Below, piece by piece: positions 24,801 through 33,132 of a stretch of 64,000 bases of DNA. Where the stretch lies: assembly GCF_019599265.1 (NCBI RefSeq), contig NZ_JAHZTC010000011.1, positions 62,001-126,000 on the forward strand, given 5' to 3'. A program made the translations under genes and the position numbers. The notes under the pieces are model-generated. The model was not told the origin of the DNA. It saw only the letters and a program-made list of their open reading frames with translations, and ran no database searches. The number at the start of each line of letters is the position of its first letter. Within the stretch, counting starts at the first letter, position 1. The DNA is from Pontibacter sp. HSC-14F20. GTDB taxonomy: Bacteria > Bacteroidota > Bacteroidia > Cytophagales > Hymenobacteraceae.

Positions 24801-25763
24801 TTAATCTTGTCTGAATTTACTCGGTCTATTATTAAAACCTACTATGCGCACAGGCATAGTGGCAGGCACAAGGCCAGACTTTAAGATGATGCGCTGCCCC
24901 CGGTCGCTTGCTACGTAAGCTGCAAAACCTGTGCCAAGACCTGCACGGCCCTCAGTACTAATGATATACCAGAATCTTCTGAGCGGATAATCGCCCTGTG
25001 CGATGTAGGCCTGGTATGGCTGAAAATAGCTGTCTGTTGTTATCGGGTTATCTTCTGTGCTTATACCTACCACTTTTACCTGGTTCAGGAAGTTAACAGA
25101 TGTTGTATCATCCCGATCGCTTATCCAGTTCACCCCAATTACCCCTATGGCATTCTGATTTTTGGCTACATAATCAATAAGGGCCGGATGGGAATTGCTT
25201 GCAGTGGCAGTCGGTGGCAATGGTTGACCCGCTATCAGCGTGTCGCGCATATACCTGGCTGTGCTGGAGTTATTGTTATCGAACACGAGGGCAATATCAC
25301 GTAAGCTGCTTTCCGGGTTTAATTGCTGCCATGTCGTGATCTTTCCTGAAAAAATGTCACGCAGTTGATTCATTGTCAGGAGGGTATCCTGATTTTTTCT
25401 GTTCACAATTAAAGCAACGGCATCAATTGCGATTCTGGTATACCTCGGAGTAATTTTCTTTTGATCAAAGACTCCTTTTTCTGTATCTGTCAGTTTACGC
25501 GATATGATGGCGATGCGCGTGCTATCGTTAACAAGATCCTCAAGTACTTTTCCTTCTGCCTTGTACTGTGCATTTATGTTGGCGTATCTGTATATGCCTT
25601 CAAATGCGTTTACCTGGCTTTCTATAATAGGTTGGAGGGTTTCATCTACGCTGATGCCGATGGTGCCGGTTGTTGAAGTGTCACGATCTGTCTCAGGGTT
25701 GCTATTGCAAGCTGCCAGAGCACCTAGCGCCAGCCCTAAAAACACCTTGGATGCTTTAATCAT
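24801..25763 (-). CDS. PstS-like phosphate-binding lipoprotein
   Basis: 320 residues. Lipoprotein signal with lipidated Cys19 (GALAACNSN), then a type II periplasmic binding-protein fold: GTIGISVDETLQPIIESQVNAFE, IAIISRKLTDTEK, VNRKNQDTLLTMNQLRDIFSGKITTWQQLN (the typical PstS stretch) and NAIGVIGVNWISD. No PstC, PstA or PstB transporter genes are near; instead it is embedded in a TonB/ExbBD cluster, one base after the 84-residue membrane protein. It may feed phosphate or another anion to a Ton-linked process, or act as a sensor. The phosphate ligand is inferred from the family only. Confidence 0.8.
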   Translation of the reverse strand: MIKASKVFLGLALGALAACNSNPETDRDTSTTGTIGISVDETLQPIIESQVNAFEGIYRYANINAQYKAEGKVLEDLVNDSTRIAIISRKLTDTEKGVFDQKKITPRYTRIAIDAVALIVNRKNQDTLLTMNQLRDIFSGKITTWQQLNPESSLRDIALVFDNNNSSTARYMRDTLIAGQPLPPTATASNSHPALIDYVAKNQNAIGVIGVNWISDRDDTTSVNFLNQVKVVGISTEDNPITTDSYFQPYQAYIAQGDYPLRRFWYIISTEGRAGLGTGFAAYVASDRGQRIILKSGLVPATMPVRIVGFNNRPSKFRQD

Positions 25764-25764
25764 T

Positions 25765-26019
25765 TTATCTGTCTCTCCTTGATTTGGAATTAACCTGATA
25801 TGCTCTTACAAATCGTATAAGCCCGTAAAGAATGAGTACACCACCAAAAATTGTTCGTGCCGTATCTGACATGTTCAGGTTATACTGCTCCTCATCCATG
25901 AAGATCATAAACAGGCCCAATGCTACATATACTAGTGTCATGAGCATGCCAAAATAGCGTGCAAATTGATTGAAAAATGTAACGGACGGTTTCTCGTTTT
26001 CTCCCCTTGGTCGTAGCAT
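25765..26019 (-). CDS. small two-TM membrane protein of the Ton cluster
   Basis: 84 residues with two hydrophobic segments (about 23-41, FGMLMTLVYVALGLFMIFM, and 56-72, TIFGGVLILYGLIRFVRAY) and charged ends. No named family was recognised. It is translated immediately before the PstS-like gene (one base between) and after the second tonB terminator, so it and the PstS-like gene form a tight pair. The N-terminus is expected in the cytoplasm and the C-terminus RSRRDR-like tail is basic. Confidence 0.65.
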   Translation of the reverse strand: MLRPRGENEKPSVTFFNQFARYFGMLMTLVYVALGLFMIFMDEEQYNLNMSDTARTIFGGVLILYGLIRFVRAYQVNSKSRRDR

Positions 26020-26074
26020 GTTCAGGTTAGCCTATATATGTAGGCTTAAATTTAAGGTTTATACTTTAAAAATT

Positions 26075-26114
26075 AAAGCAGAAGCCACGCTATGTATAGT
26101 TTAGCTTCTGCTTT
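26075..26114 (-). terminator. terminator after the second tonB
   Basis: A perfect 11-bp stem (AAAGCAGAAGC / GCTTCTGCTTT) with an 18-base loop. On the minus strand it is followed by TTTAATTTTTAA. It separates tonB from the 84-residue gene. Confidence 0.75.
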
Positions 26115-26131
26115 ATACTTTATATTGCTAC

Positions 26132-26962
26132 TTATCGTTGCAGGCTGAACCGGATTGGTAGCGTATAGCGGACGGCAACAGGTTTGCCGTTTTGTTTGCC
26201 CGGTGACCAATCTGGTAAGCTTTGGATTACGCGAAGTGCTTCTTCGTCTGTCCCGAACCCTAATCCTTTCAGTACGGTTGCATCAGTTACCTTTCCATTT
26301 CTATTCACTACAAAGCTTACGATAACCATGCCTTCAATTTGCTCGTTGATTGCCGGTCTTGGGTAGCGTATCTTTTTGCTAATGTAGCGCATCAAGGCTG
26401 CTTCTCCTCCTGCAAATGACGGCATCTCCTCCGCAAAATTGACAATATTATTGTTTTCTTCGGTTCCTGTGCCTACGTCGCCTGTGCTTTCTATACCTTC
26501 CAGATTAAGATTACTCAGTGCATCTCCATCTATATTCTCTGTGCCGATGATGGCCCCTTCCATCTCTTTTTCGGTAGGTGGAGCTTCATCTGGTCCGGGA
26601 TGTGAGTCTGGTACCACTCTGGTTGTGGTGTTTCTTACTGTTTTGATCTGCTTTTCACTAGCGGGTGCCGGAGCCTGTTGTCTCGGCTCAGGATCTGCAG
26701 GTGGAGGAGGAAGCAAAGGCTGGTCTATTAAAATGACGCGCTCCTTTATTTTCGGATCTTTTACTGCTGTTTTGTTTGTCTCCAGTTTGGGAAGTAAAAG
26801 GGGCCAGCCCAGACCCATTGCAAACAAAGTTGTCGCAACTATAATGGCTGTTAGTACGTGCTTGCCATACGCTTTTCTCAATTCATAAGCTCCATAGGCT
26901 TTATTTCGGGTGGCAAAGACTACATTGTTAAAGGTCATGTCGAATAAATAGCTCTCTTTCAT
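26132..26962 (-). CDS. energy transducer TonB (second copy of the cluster)
   Basis: 276 residues. A cytoplasmic segment FNNVVFATRNKAYGAYELRKAYGKHV precedes a TM helix at about 36-53. A Pro-rich and acidic periplasmic linker follows (PPPPADPEPRQQAPAPA), and then the C-terminal TonB domain (IRYPRPAINEQIEGMVIVSFVVNRNGKVTDATVLKGLGFGTDEEALRVI, ending YTLPIRFSLQR). TonB carries ExbBD energy to outer-membrane receptors such as the one at 1-2276. It is similar to the next tonB upstream but separated from it by an 18-bp terminator, so it may be expressed at a lower level or separately. Confidence 0.9.
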   Translation of the reverse strand: MKESYLFDMTFNNVVFATRNKAYGAYELRKAYGKHVLTAIIVATTLFAMGLGWPLLLPKLETNKTAVKDPKIKERVILIDQPLLPPPPADPEPRQQAPAPASEKQIKTVRNTTTRVVPDSHPGPDEAPPTEKEMEGAIIGTENIDGDALSNLNLEGIESTGDVGTGTEENNNIVNFAEEMPSFAGGEAALMRYISKKIRYPRPAINEQIEGMVIVSFVVNRNGKVTDATVLKGLGFGTDEEALRVIQSLPDWSPGKQNGKPVAVRYTLPIRFSLQR

Positions 26963-27133
26963 GGCGCATGGGTTTTAGATGTGGACAGTTTTACCTGCAT
27001 TTTCTTATTAGATGCACCTCGGGCAATTATTCCATAAGCTCAGTTATATTTTTAACAGAGTTTTTCGTTCTCATTGTTCTACTGCTATCTTGATTGAGTG
27101 GAGGGGTGAAGGTATAAATGGTTGTAGCAGGCA

Positions 27134-27173
27134 ATAATAAAAAAGGCCCTCGTAGGAGGGCCTTTTTTATTAT
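27134..27173 (-). terminator. strong terminator between the two tonB genes
   Basis: A perfect 18-bp stem, core GGCCCTC / GAGGGCC flanked by A6 and T6, with loop GTAG. It is symmetric, so it could act on both strands. It lies 13 bases after the stop of the first tonB. Confidence 0.92.
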
Positions 27174-27185
27174 CATGTATAAGAC

Positions 27186-28016
27186 TTACTTAATAGCAAA
27201 TCGTACAGGCAATGTGTAGCGAACAGGTACTGATCTACCGTTCTGCTTTCCTGGAGACCACTTCGGCATTGTTTTCACAACGCGTACAGCTTCTTCGTCA
27301 GTACCAGAGCCAAGGCTCTTGACAACCTCAATTTCTGAGATCTCGCCTGTGCGGCTAACTACGAACGAAAGTACTACCAGGCCTTCCACACCGGCGCGCT
27401 GTGCAGCGGCTGGGTAGCGGATGTTTTTGCCAAGGTACTTCATCATTTCGCTTTCACCACCTGGGAATTCAGGCATCTGCTCCACGTAAGTATAAGGCTT
27501 TTCCTCTACTACTTCTGCAACTACGTCGCTGGTACCGTCGATGTCACCCAGATCGAGAGGAGCTCCTTTAACACCTTCAACCGTTTCGGTTCCGATGTCT
27601 ACGTCCTCCAACTCTGATTGATCCGGCACTTTTTCCTCCTCCTGTACTTCAGCGTCACGCTTAACAACTGGTGGCGTGAACTTTACCTGTGCACGTACTG
27701 GTGGCGGCGGTGGTGGAAGATCTGGCGGCGGCGGTGGCGGCGGTGGCGGCGTTGCTTCATCCAGTGGTGGTGGCGGAGCCAGGTCTACTTCTGTTACAAT
27801 TCGGTCTACCACTTGTGCTTCCTCCTGGTCTCCTTTAATCATTTTCGTGATCAAAGGGATGCTCAGGAAAAGGAAGAACAATGCAATTGCTACAGTTGCG
27901 GCAATTGTGATATGCTTATTGTAAATTTTGCGAAGTAGGTAGGCACCGTACGCTCTATTTCGTCCTTCGAAGACGATATCATCGAGCGATGCTTTTTCTA
28001 ACTTACTTACTTCCAT
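27186..28016 (-). CDS. tonB: energy transducer TonB (first copy)
   Basis: 276 residues with the same plan as the copy downstream: cytoplasmic VFEGRNRAYGAYLLRKIYNKHI, one TM helix at about 37-56, and a strongly Pro-rich linker (VDLAPPPPLDEATPPPPPPPPPDLPPPPPP, given in pieces: runs of 4, 9 and 6 prolines). The TonB C-terminal domain is IRYPAAAQRAGVEGLVVLSFVVSRTG, ending YTLPVRFAIK. It starts 3 bases after exbD and is therefore the TonB of the exbB-exbD-exbD-tonB operon, closed by the strong terminator downstream. Confidence 0.92.
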   Translation of the reverse strand: MEVSKLEKASLDDIVFEGRNRAYGAYLLRKIYNKHITIAATVAIALFFLFLSIPLITKMIKGDQEEAQVVDRIVTEVDLAPPPPLDEATPPPPPPPPPDLPPPPPPVRAQVKFTPPVVKRDAEVQEEEKVPDQSELEDVDIGTETVEGVKGAPLDLGDIDGTSDVVAEVVEEKPYTYVEQMPEFPGGESEMMKYLGKNIRYPAAAQRAGVEGLVVLSFVVSRTGEISEIEVVKSLGSGTDEEAVRVVKTMPKWSPGKQNGRSVPVRYTLPVRFAIK

Positions 28017-28019
28017 ATC

Positions 28020-28544
28020 TTAATTCCCAATTTGTTCTTGTACCAATTTTTTGTCTGAGTCGGCTATTTCAACCATCGCAAACCTTTTGGTATCCGTTAT
28101 TTTCAATTCATCCAGGATGTCCACCACGTTTTTATAGCGTGAACTTTCCATTGGCTTCACCATTACGGTCATCATGTCGTTTGATTTCACGCGTGATGAT
28201 AACAGAACCTGACGAATACCGTTTGCTGCGTAGTTCGACTCAACAATTTCCGGGTTATCCTCTGCCAAACCGAAATAGTAGTACAGATCGTCATCAGGGC
28301 CAAGTATAATGGTCATCGCATTACTGGCCTTCAGGGCTATCTGCTCTTCCGGATTGTCGACTTTCTTCGGCATGTTGATCTCCATGGTCTGCGGCTTGTT
28401 GAAGGTCGTGGTAAGCATGAAGAACGTAATCAGAAGGGCGGCAAGGTCTACCAGCGGTGTCATGTCAATTTTGGTCGACTGGCGTTTGGCGCGTTTTTTC
28501 CCGCCTTTGCCGCCAGAGTCGGCCTTTTGTTGCATTTCTGCCAT
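28020..28544 (-). CDS. exbD: biopolymer transporter ExbD (second copy)
   Basis: 174 residues. A Lys/Arg-rich cytoplasmic N-terminus leads into IDMTPLVDLAALLITFFMLTTTF, a single TM helix carrying the essential membrane Asp of the ExbD/TolR family. A periplasmic domain of about 125 residues follows. ExbD dimerises inside the ExbB pentamer to couple proton flow to TonB. It lies between the other exbD (22-base gap) and tonB (3-base gap). The two ExbD copies differ in length, so the complex may contain a heterodimer. Confidence 0.92.
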   Translation of the reverse strand: MAEMQQKADSGGKGGKKRAKRQSTKIDMTPLVDLAALLITFFMLTTTFNKPQTMEINMPKKVDNPEEQIALKASNAMTIILGPDDDLYYYFGLAEDNPEIVESNYAANGIRQVLLSSRVKSNDMMTVMVKPMESSRYKNVVDILDELKITDTKRFAMVEIADSDKKLVQEQIGN

Positions 28545-28566
28545 ATTCTTATCTCCTCTCTAATTA

Positions 28567-29169
28567 TTAGTTAGTTGGCTTCATCTCCATGTCCGTAATG
28601 AGATTAAACCTGTCGACTTTCTTTTCCTGCAGGATATCCATTACTCTCTTCACTGTTGGATAGCTCACATCCTGGTCGCCCTTGATGGCAATTACCACCT
28701 GAGGGTTAGTTAGACGTGTCTGCAGTACCCAGTCGCCAAGTTCATTACGTGTCGAATCAATTGGGATCCCCGGCTGGTTTACCTCCTTACGTGCATTTGA
28801 CTCCATTGCCAGGAAAGACTTCAGTTGGTTAACCGGTACACCAAAGTTGCTTAGAAGAGAGAATGTTTTTCTCTCCTCCTCGGTAAAGCCAATTCCGTAA
28901 TTCTTAGCAATTCTGTCAAGCAATACTTCCTTTGTATGCTGCCCGTCTACTCCAAAGAAAACACGGTCATCTTTGTCAACCGTAATGGTTATTACGTTGG
29001 TATCCGGAATCTTGATTTCTGAAGCAGATGAAGGCGTATCTACTATAACAGCCTCATCTGGTCTGGCTGTTGCAGTCAGCATAAAGAAAGTAACCAGCAA
29101 GAAGAATAAGTCCACCATTGGCGTCATGTCCAACGAGGGGGCTGTTCTTTTTACTTTTACTTTAGGCAT
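28567..29169 (-). CDS. exbD: biopolymer transporter ExbD (first copy)
   Basis: 200 residues. The N-terminus is basic, then SLDMTPMVDLFFLLVTFFMLTATARPDEAV holds the TM helix with the conserved Asp. The periplasmic domain is longer than in the second copy and has an insert around residues 90-130 (FTEEERKTFSLLSNFGVPVNQLKSF). It starts 25 bases after exbB. Two non-identical exbD genes in tandem are common in Bacteroidota Ton operons. Confidence 0.9.
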   Translation of the reverse strand: MPKVKVKRTAPSLDMTPMVDLFFLLVTFFMLTATARPDEAVIVDTPSSASEIKIPDTNVITITVDKDDRVFFGVDGQHTKEVLLDRIAKNYGIGFTEEERKTFSLLSNFGVPVNQLKSFLAMESNARKEVNQPGIPIDSTRNELGDWVLQTRLTNPQVVIAIKGDQDVSYPTVKRVMDILQEKKVDRFNLITDMEMKPTN

Positions 29170-29194
29170 CTTATCTGGTTAAATACGGTTTAAC

Positions 29195-30061
29195 TTATAC
29201 AGTATGTGGTCTTGTAGCTGGCGTCTCGTGCTGAGCTGTGAAAGTAGACACCATGCTGAAGCCTGCTTCGTCAATGCCGTAAGTAAGCTCATCGATCTTG
29301 CTTGTAAAGTAGTTGTACGCAATAATCGCGATAGTAGAACCAGTAATACCAAGGGCAGTGTTGATAAGGGCCTCAGAGATACCGTTTGCAAGAGCTACTG
29401 AGTCAGGAGCACCTGAAGTTGCAAGAGCCGAGAAGGCCTTGATCATACCAAGTACTGTACCGATCAAACCTACCAGTGTAGAGATAGAGGCGATAGTTGA
29501 GATAACTACCAGGTTTTTCTCCAGCATTGGAAGTTCAAGAGAAGTAGACTCTTCGATTTCTTTCTGGATTGAAGCTACTTTCTCAGCTTTCAGCAGTTCT
29601 GGCTCGTTTTGCATTTCCTTGTACTTCATCAAACCTGCCTTCACAACGTTAGCAACTGATCCTTTCTGAGCATCGCAGGCAGCGATAGCGCCATTGATAT
29701 CCTGTTGCTTCAATTTAGCAGAAATGTTACGTACGAATTCTGCAACACCTTTTGTACCTTTTGCTTTGCTGATGGTAAGCGCACGCTCAATTGCGAAGAT
29801 GAATACCAGCAGGTTAAGAGTTAGCAACAGGGGAACTACCCAGCCACCTTTGTAAACAATGCCAAGATAGTTACCCGGAAGTGGGTGGTTGTTAGGGTCG
29901 TTGCCTTCGAAGTTGGCAGGATTGCCAAAAACGAACATATAGATAAGCACACATGCTATCAGCGCAAGCGGAATAACAATACTCGCAAATACGCCACCAA
30001 TCGGGCTTGGCTTTTTCTCTACATTAGCATCTTTGCTCACTACTGCAGTCTTTTTTTCCAT
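29195..30061 (-). CDS. exbB: MotA/TolQ/ExbB proton channel protein
   Basis: 288 residues. I chose the ATG at 30061 (MEKKTAVVSKD); an open frame runs on to 30223, but it would cover the AT-rich leader with low-complexity Lys/Asn/Gln residues and no domain. Hydrophobic helices lie at about 27-45, 73-95, 189-215 and 230-255. The conserved TolQ/ExbB core is LELPMLEKNLVVISTIASISTLVGLIGTVLGMIKAF and INTALGITGSTIAIIAYNYF. It is the pentameric proton channel that powers TonB. First gene of the cluster, with a promoter candidate about 235-265 bases upstream of its start. Confidence 0.92.
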   Translation of the reverse strand: MEKKTAVVSKDANVEKKPSPIGGVFASIVIPLALIACVLIYMFVFGNPANFEGNDPNNHPLPGNYLGIVYKGGWVVPLLLTLNLLVFIFAIERALTISKAKGTKGVAEFVRNISAKLKQQDINGAIAACDAQKGSVANVVKAGLMKYKEMQNEPELLKAEKVASIQKEIEESTSLELPMLEKNLVVISTIASISTLVGLIGTVLGMIKAFSALATSGAPDSVALANGISEALINTALGITGSTIAIIAYNYFTSKIDELTYGIDEAGFSMVSTFTAQHETPATRPHTV

Positions 30062-30623
30062 TTTGTTTAAAAGTTTAAAGTTTAGCTGTTTGTGTTGTAA
30101 ATAAAATCGATTGTGTAATATAAAATGTAATTGTTTCGGATTTAGTTCTTTATTGGTTTTGCAATTTCTGCTTTTTCCGCAATTTTCAAACGATATAGCG
30201 CTTTTAATTTTTATAAATTCCAACCGAAAAACCGTTTAGTCAGCTTAAAACAGATCTTTTATTGCTGTTACTAAAGGCGAATATTGCGGCTTTACAAATA
30301 TATTTATTTTAAATTCTTATCCAAAGTTTAAACTTCATACATCTGTTCTGTTTTAATCTACGCTCTTTGTTAATATTTGATAGTCAGCTGATTGATACCG
30401 GAATTTATTGGTGATAAACCTTGGCTATCGGGCAGTAATATTGTGAGCGATTAGTAGAGTTCCTGTAATAGTAATAAATCAGGCCAAAAAATAAGATGTG
30501 ATGAACAAAGTATTTAAGCTGGTTATTAAGAAAAAAGTAAACTAAAATAAGCTTGTTGAGATAGGGTTTAAGAACAAATTGAAGCCTAAATATAATGCAT
30601 GTTCTCTAAAACTGTATGTATGC
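30062..30623. other. 562-base AT-rich intergenic region upstream of exbB
   Basis: Lies between exbB (start at 30061) and the end of mazG, both minus strand. It holds the exbB promoter candidate (30295-30325) and a predicted leader of about 227 bases. I see no convincing gene (only open frames of under 20 codons), no hairpin terminator after mazG, and no recognised riboswitch. Confidence 0.5.
30295..30325 (-). promoter_or_regulatory. full Bacteroidota-type promoter for exbB
   Basis: On the minus strand, TTTG (30325-30322), a 19-base spacer, then TATATTTG (30302-30295): both elements match the TTTG/N19-21/TAnnTTTG consensus exactly. The start point would be near 30288, giving a leader of about 227 bases before exbB. 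Best promoter match in the window. Confidence 0.55.
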
Positions 30624-31436
30624 CTATCTTTTTTTTGCCTTATTCCAGTAAATGTCCATTTCTTTGAGAGACAAATCCTGTAAACGTTTCCCGTCCTTAC
30701 TAGCACCTTGCTCCATGTACTGAAAGCGATCTATAAATTTCAGGTTGGTTTTTTCAAGTGCTTCTTCCGGATTTATGTCAATGAAACGGGCAAAATTTAT
30801 CAGCGAAAAAAGTAAGTCGCCAAATTCGCTGGTAGCCCGCTGGTGGTCTATCGATTTAATTTCCGTTGTGTTAAACTCAGACTCAAACTCATTTAGCTCT
30901 TCCTGCACTTTCTTCCATACCTCCGACTTGTCATCCCAATCAAAACCTGCGCCGCGTGCCTTTTCCTGTATGCGCATGGCTTTTACCAAGGCCGGAAGTG
31001 AGGTGGGTACGCCGCCCAGCACAGACTTGTTGCCTTCTTTCAGCTTTAGCCGCTCCCAGTTTTGTTTTACCTCCTCCTCGGTATTAGCAGTAACATCTCC
31101 GTAAATATGCGGGTGCCTGAAAATAAGCTTTTCGCAGAGCGAGTTGAGAACATCAGCTATATCAAAGGCCTTTTGCTCGGATGCTATTTTAGCATAAAAT
31201 ACCATGTGCAGCATCAGGTCGCCAATTTCCTTTTTGATCTCCTGCATATCCTGGCGGATGATAGCGTCGGATAATTCGTAGGTTTCTTCAATGGTCAGGT
31301 GGCGGAGGCTTTCAATGGTCTGCTTCTTATCCCATGGGCACTTCTCGCGCAACTCATCCATCACATCCAGCAGCCGGTCAAATGCCTGTAACTGACGCCC
31401 GCGCGGACTGTCTTCAAATTTTTGCGTCTTATTCAT
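30624..31436 (-). CDS. mazG: nucleoside triphosphate pyrophosphohydrolase MazG
   Basis: 270 residues with two MazG domains. The first contains CPWDKKQTIESLRHLTIEETYELSDAI, with the Glu pairs that bind Mg2+; the second contains FGDLLFSLINFARFIDINPEEALEKTN. It hydrolyses NTPs to NMP and diphosphate, limiting damaged nucleotides or modulating stringent-response pools. The length is normal. A -7 box, TATCTTTG, ends six bases before the ATG (31449-31442 on the minus strand), so the message may start at or next to the start codon. No terminator was seen downstream. Confidence 0.93.
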   Translation of the reverse strand: MNKTQKFEDSPRGRQLQAFDRLLDVMDELREKCPWDKKQTIESLRHLTIEETYELSDAIIRQDMQEIKKEIGDLMLHMVFYAKIASEQKAFDIADVLNSLCEKLIFRHPHIYGDVTANTEEEVKQNWERLKLKEGNKSVLGGVPTSLPALVKAMRIQEKARGAGFDWDDKSEVWKKVQEELNEFESEFNTTEIKSIDHQRATSEFGDLLFSLINFARFIDINPEEALEKTNLKFIDRFQYMEQGASKDGKRLQDLSLKEMDIYWNKAKKR

Positions 31437-31441
31437 AAGTA

Positions 31442-31449
31442 CAAAGATA
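31442..31449 (-). promoter_or_regulatory. -7 box TATCTTTG of mazG, close to the start codon
   Basis: Exact TAnnTTTG match on the minus strand with only five bases (TACTT) before the ATG at 31436. The expected start site would fall at about 31435-31437, implying a leaderless or near-leaderless message. No consensus -33. Confidence 0.4.
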
Positions 31450-31574
31450 ATAAAATCATCTTGGGCAATGTTGTAGTGCAGGGTGCTACAGTACCTGCGC
31501 TGTTAGGCGCTTCAAATATAAGATGCAGTAAGTAGCTAAATTCCATAAACTGCTAAACCTTAATTCTAATTTAT

Positions 31575-31582
31575 TACTTTTG
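31575..31582 (+). promoter_or_regulatory. -7 box TACTTTTG of glmM
   Basis: Matches TAnnTTTG 24 bases upstream of the GTG start at 31606. No TTTG -33 at the expected distance. Confidence 0.35.
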
Positions 31583-31605
31583 CAGCTGAAAAAAATATTC
31601 TCGTA

Positions 31606-32997
31606 GTGGCTTTAATAAAATCAATTTCAGGAATCAGAGGTACGATTGGAGGAAGGGCAGGTGAAGCGCTTACTCCTGTGGATGTGGTAAAATTTGCCGC
31701 CGCCTACGGTACCTGGGTATTGCAGACTACTGGCAACAATACCATTATAGTAGGACGCGACGCACGCCTGTCGGGTGACATGGTGAACAAGCTGGTTTGC
31801 GCCACCTTGCAAGGGTTAGGTATAAACGTGGTCGATTTGGGTTTGTCTACTACGCCTACAGTAGAAATGGCGGTGCCTGACTACAAAGCGGGCGGTGGTA
31901 TTATCCTGACGGCAAGCCATAACCCGAAACAGTGGAATGCGCTCAAACTACTTAACCAGAAAGGCGAGTTCATTTCTGATGTAGAAGGGAAACTAGTGCT
32001 GGAGCTTGCTGACAAGGAAGCGTTTGAGTTTGCGCAGGTGAACGACCTGGGCAGTTACCAACGTGACGATGAAGCGCTGCAAAAGCACATTGATACAATT
32101 CTGGCATTGCCGCTTGTTGATGTAAACGCCATCAAGGGAAAAGACTTCAGCGTAGCCATCGACTGTGTAAACTCCTCCGGAGGTATAGCTATACCTATGC
32201 TGCTCGAAGCGCTGGGAGTACATAAAGTTGAAAAGCTGTTTTGCGAGCCGGACGGCAATTTTCCACACAACCCGGAGCCGCTGCCAGAGAACCTGCGTGA
32301 GATTGCGCGCGTGATTGAGAAAGGCAAGTTCGACTTAGGTATAGTGGTAGACCCGGACGTAGACAGACTGGCGCTGATCAACGAAGACGGTAGCATGTTC
32401 GGTGAGGAGTATACCTTGGTAGCTGTGGCCGATTACGTGCTGAAGAATCAGGTAGGCAATACTGTCTCAAACCTTTCGTCTACCAGAGCGCTGCGCGATG
32501 TGACCGAAAAAGCTGGCGGTAATTACTATGCTGCCGCTGTAGGCGAAGTGAACGTGGTGAACATGATGAAAGCTGAAAATGCGATCATCGGTGGAGAAGG
32601 TAATGGCGGCATTATTTATCCAGAGCTGCACTATGGCCGCGATGCCTTGGTAGGTATAGCTTTATTCCTGACACACCTGGCCAAGTCAGGTATAAGCATG
32701 ACGCGCCTGCGTGCCAGCTACCCGAATTACTATATCTCTAAAAATAAGATCGAGCTGACGCCTGATGTAGACGTGGACGATGTGCTGCAGCAAATGCAGG
32801 AGCGCTACGCCAAGCAGCCCATCAATACAATTGACGGCGTGAAAATCGAGTTTGACAAAGAGTGGGTGCATCTGCGCAAATCCAACACAGAGCCGATTAT
32901 CCGCATCTACGCTGAGTCGGAGAGCAATGCCACTGCCGAGCATCTGGCCAACAAAATTATTGCTGACATCAAAGAGATTATCTCTGCCAAAGCGTAA
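31606..32997 (+). CDS. glmM: phosphoglucosamine mutase
   Basis: Interconverts glucosamine-6-phosphate and glucosamine-1-phosphate on the way to UDP-GlcNAc. 463 residues, four-domain phosphohexomutase: FGIRGT-like start SISGIRGTIGGRAGE, phosphoserine loop LTASHNPKQWNALK with Ser104, metal loop VVDPDVDRLAL, sugar loop GGEGNGGIIYPELHYGRDAL, and the C-terminal phosphate-binding RKSNTEPIIRIYAES. GlmM versus phosphomannomutase is judged by similarity to the Bacteroidota glmM type (ASHNPxQWNA) and is fairly but not wholly certain. The start is the GTG at 31606. A strong terminator follows at 33039-33090. Confidence 0.85.
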   Translation: MALIKSISGIRGTIGGRAGEALTPVDVVKFAAAYGTWVLQTTGNNTIIVGRDARLSGDMVNKLVCATLQGLGINVVDLGLSTTPTVEMAVPDYKAGGGIILTASHNPKQWNALKLLNQKGEFISDVEGKLVLELADKEAFEFAQVNDLGSYQRDDEALQKHIDTILALPLVDVNAIKGKDFSVAIDCVNSSGGIAIPMLLEALGVHKVEKLFCEPDGNFPHNPEPLPENLREIARVIEKGKFDLGIVVDPDVDRLALINEDGSMFGEEYTLVAVADYVLKNQVGNTVSNLSSTRALRDVTEKAGGNYYAAAVGEVNVVNMMKAENAIIGGEGNGGIIYPELHYGRDALVGIALFLTHLAKSGISMTRLRASYPNYYISKNKIELTPDVDVDDVLQQMQERYAKQPINTIDGVKIEFDKEWVHLRKSNTEPIIRIYAESESNATAEHLANKIIADIKEIISAKA

Positions 32998-33038
32998 TGT
33001 GTTGTTGCTGTAGCATACTTTTTGAGTAACTGTCAGGG

Positions 33039-33090
33039 GTTGCGCCAAAGGAGAAACCATGTTTTTTCTCCTTTGGCGCAACTTTTTTTT
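33039..33090 (+). terminator. strong terminator after glmM
   Basis: A perfect 18-bp stem starting GTTGCGCCAAAGG (33039-33056) pairs with 33065-33082, with an 8-base loop, followed by eight Ts. Intrinsic terminator with little doubt. Confidence 0.93.
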
Positions 33091-33132
33091 ATACTTTAGT
33101 AGTTCGTTTAAGAGAATCCAATACAAAATATC

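Noticed and set aside
27618..27938. Trp- and Arg-rich and Gly-rich open frames
   Set aside because: They are the antisense of the Pro-rich TonB linker codons.
30062..30223. In-frame N-terminal extension of ExbB
   Set aside because: Lys/Asn/Gln-rich low-complexity translation of an AT-rich leader; it would place the start far from the conserved TM domain. The ATG at 30061 is preferred.
30502..30546. 14-residue open frame starting ATGAACAAAG
   Set aside because: Too short, Lys/Val-rich, no supporting signal.
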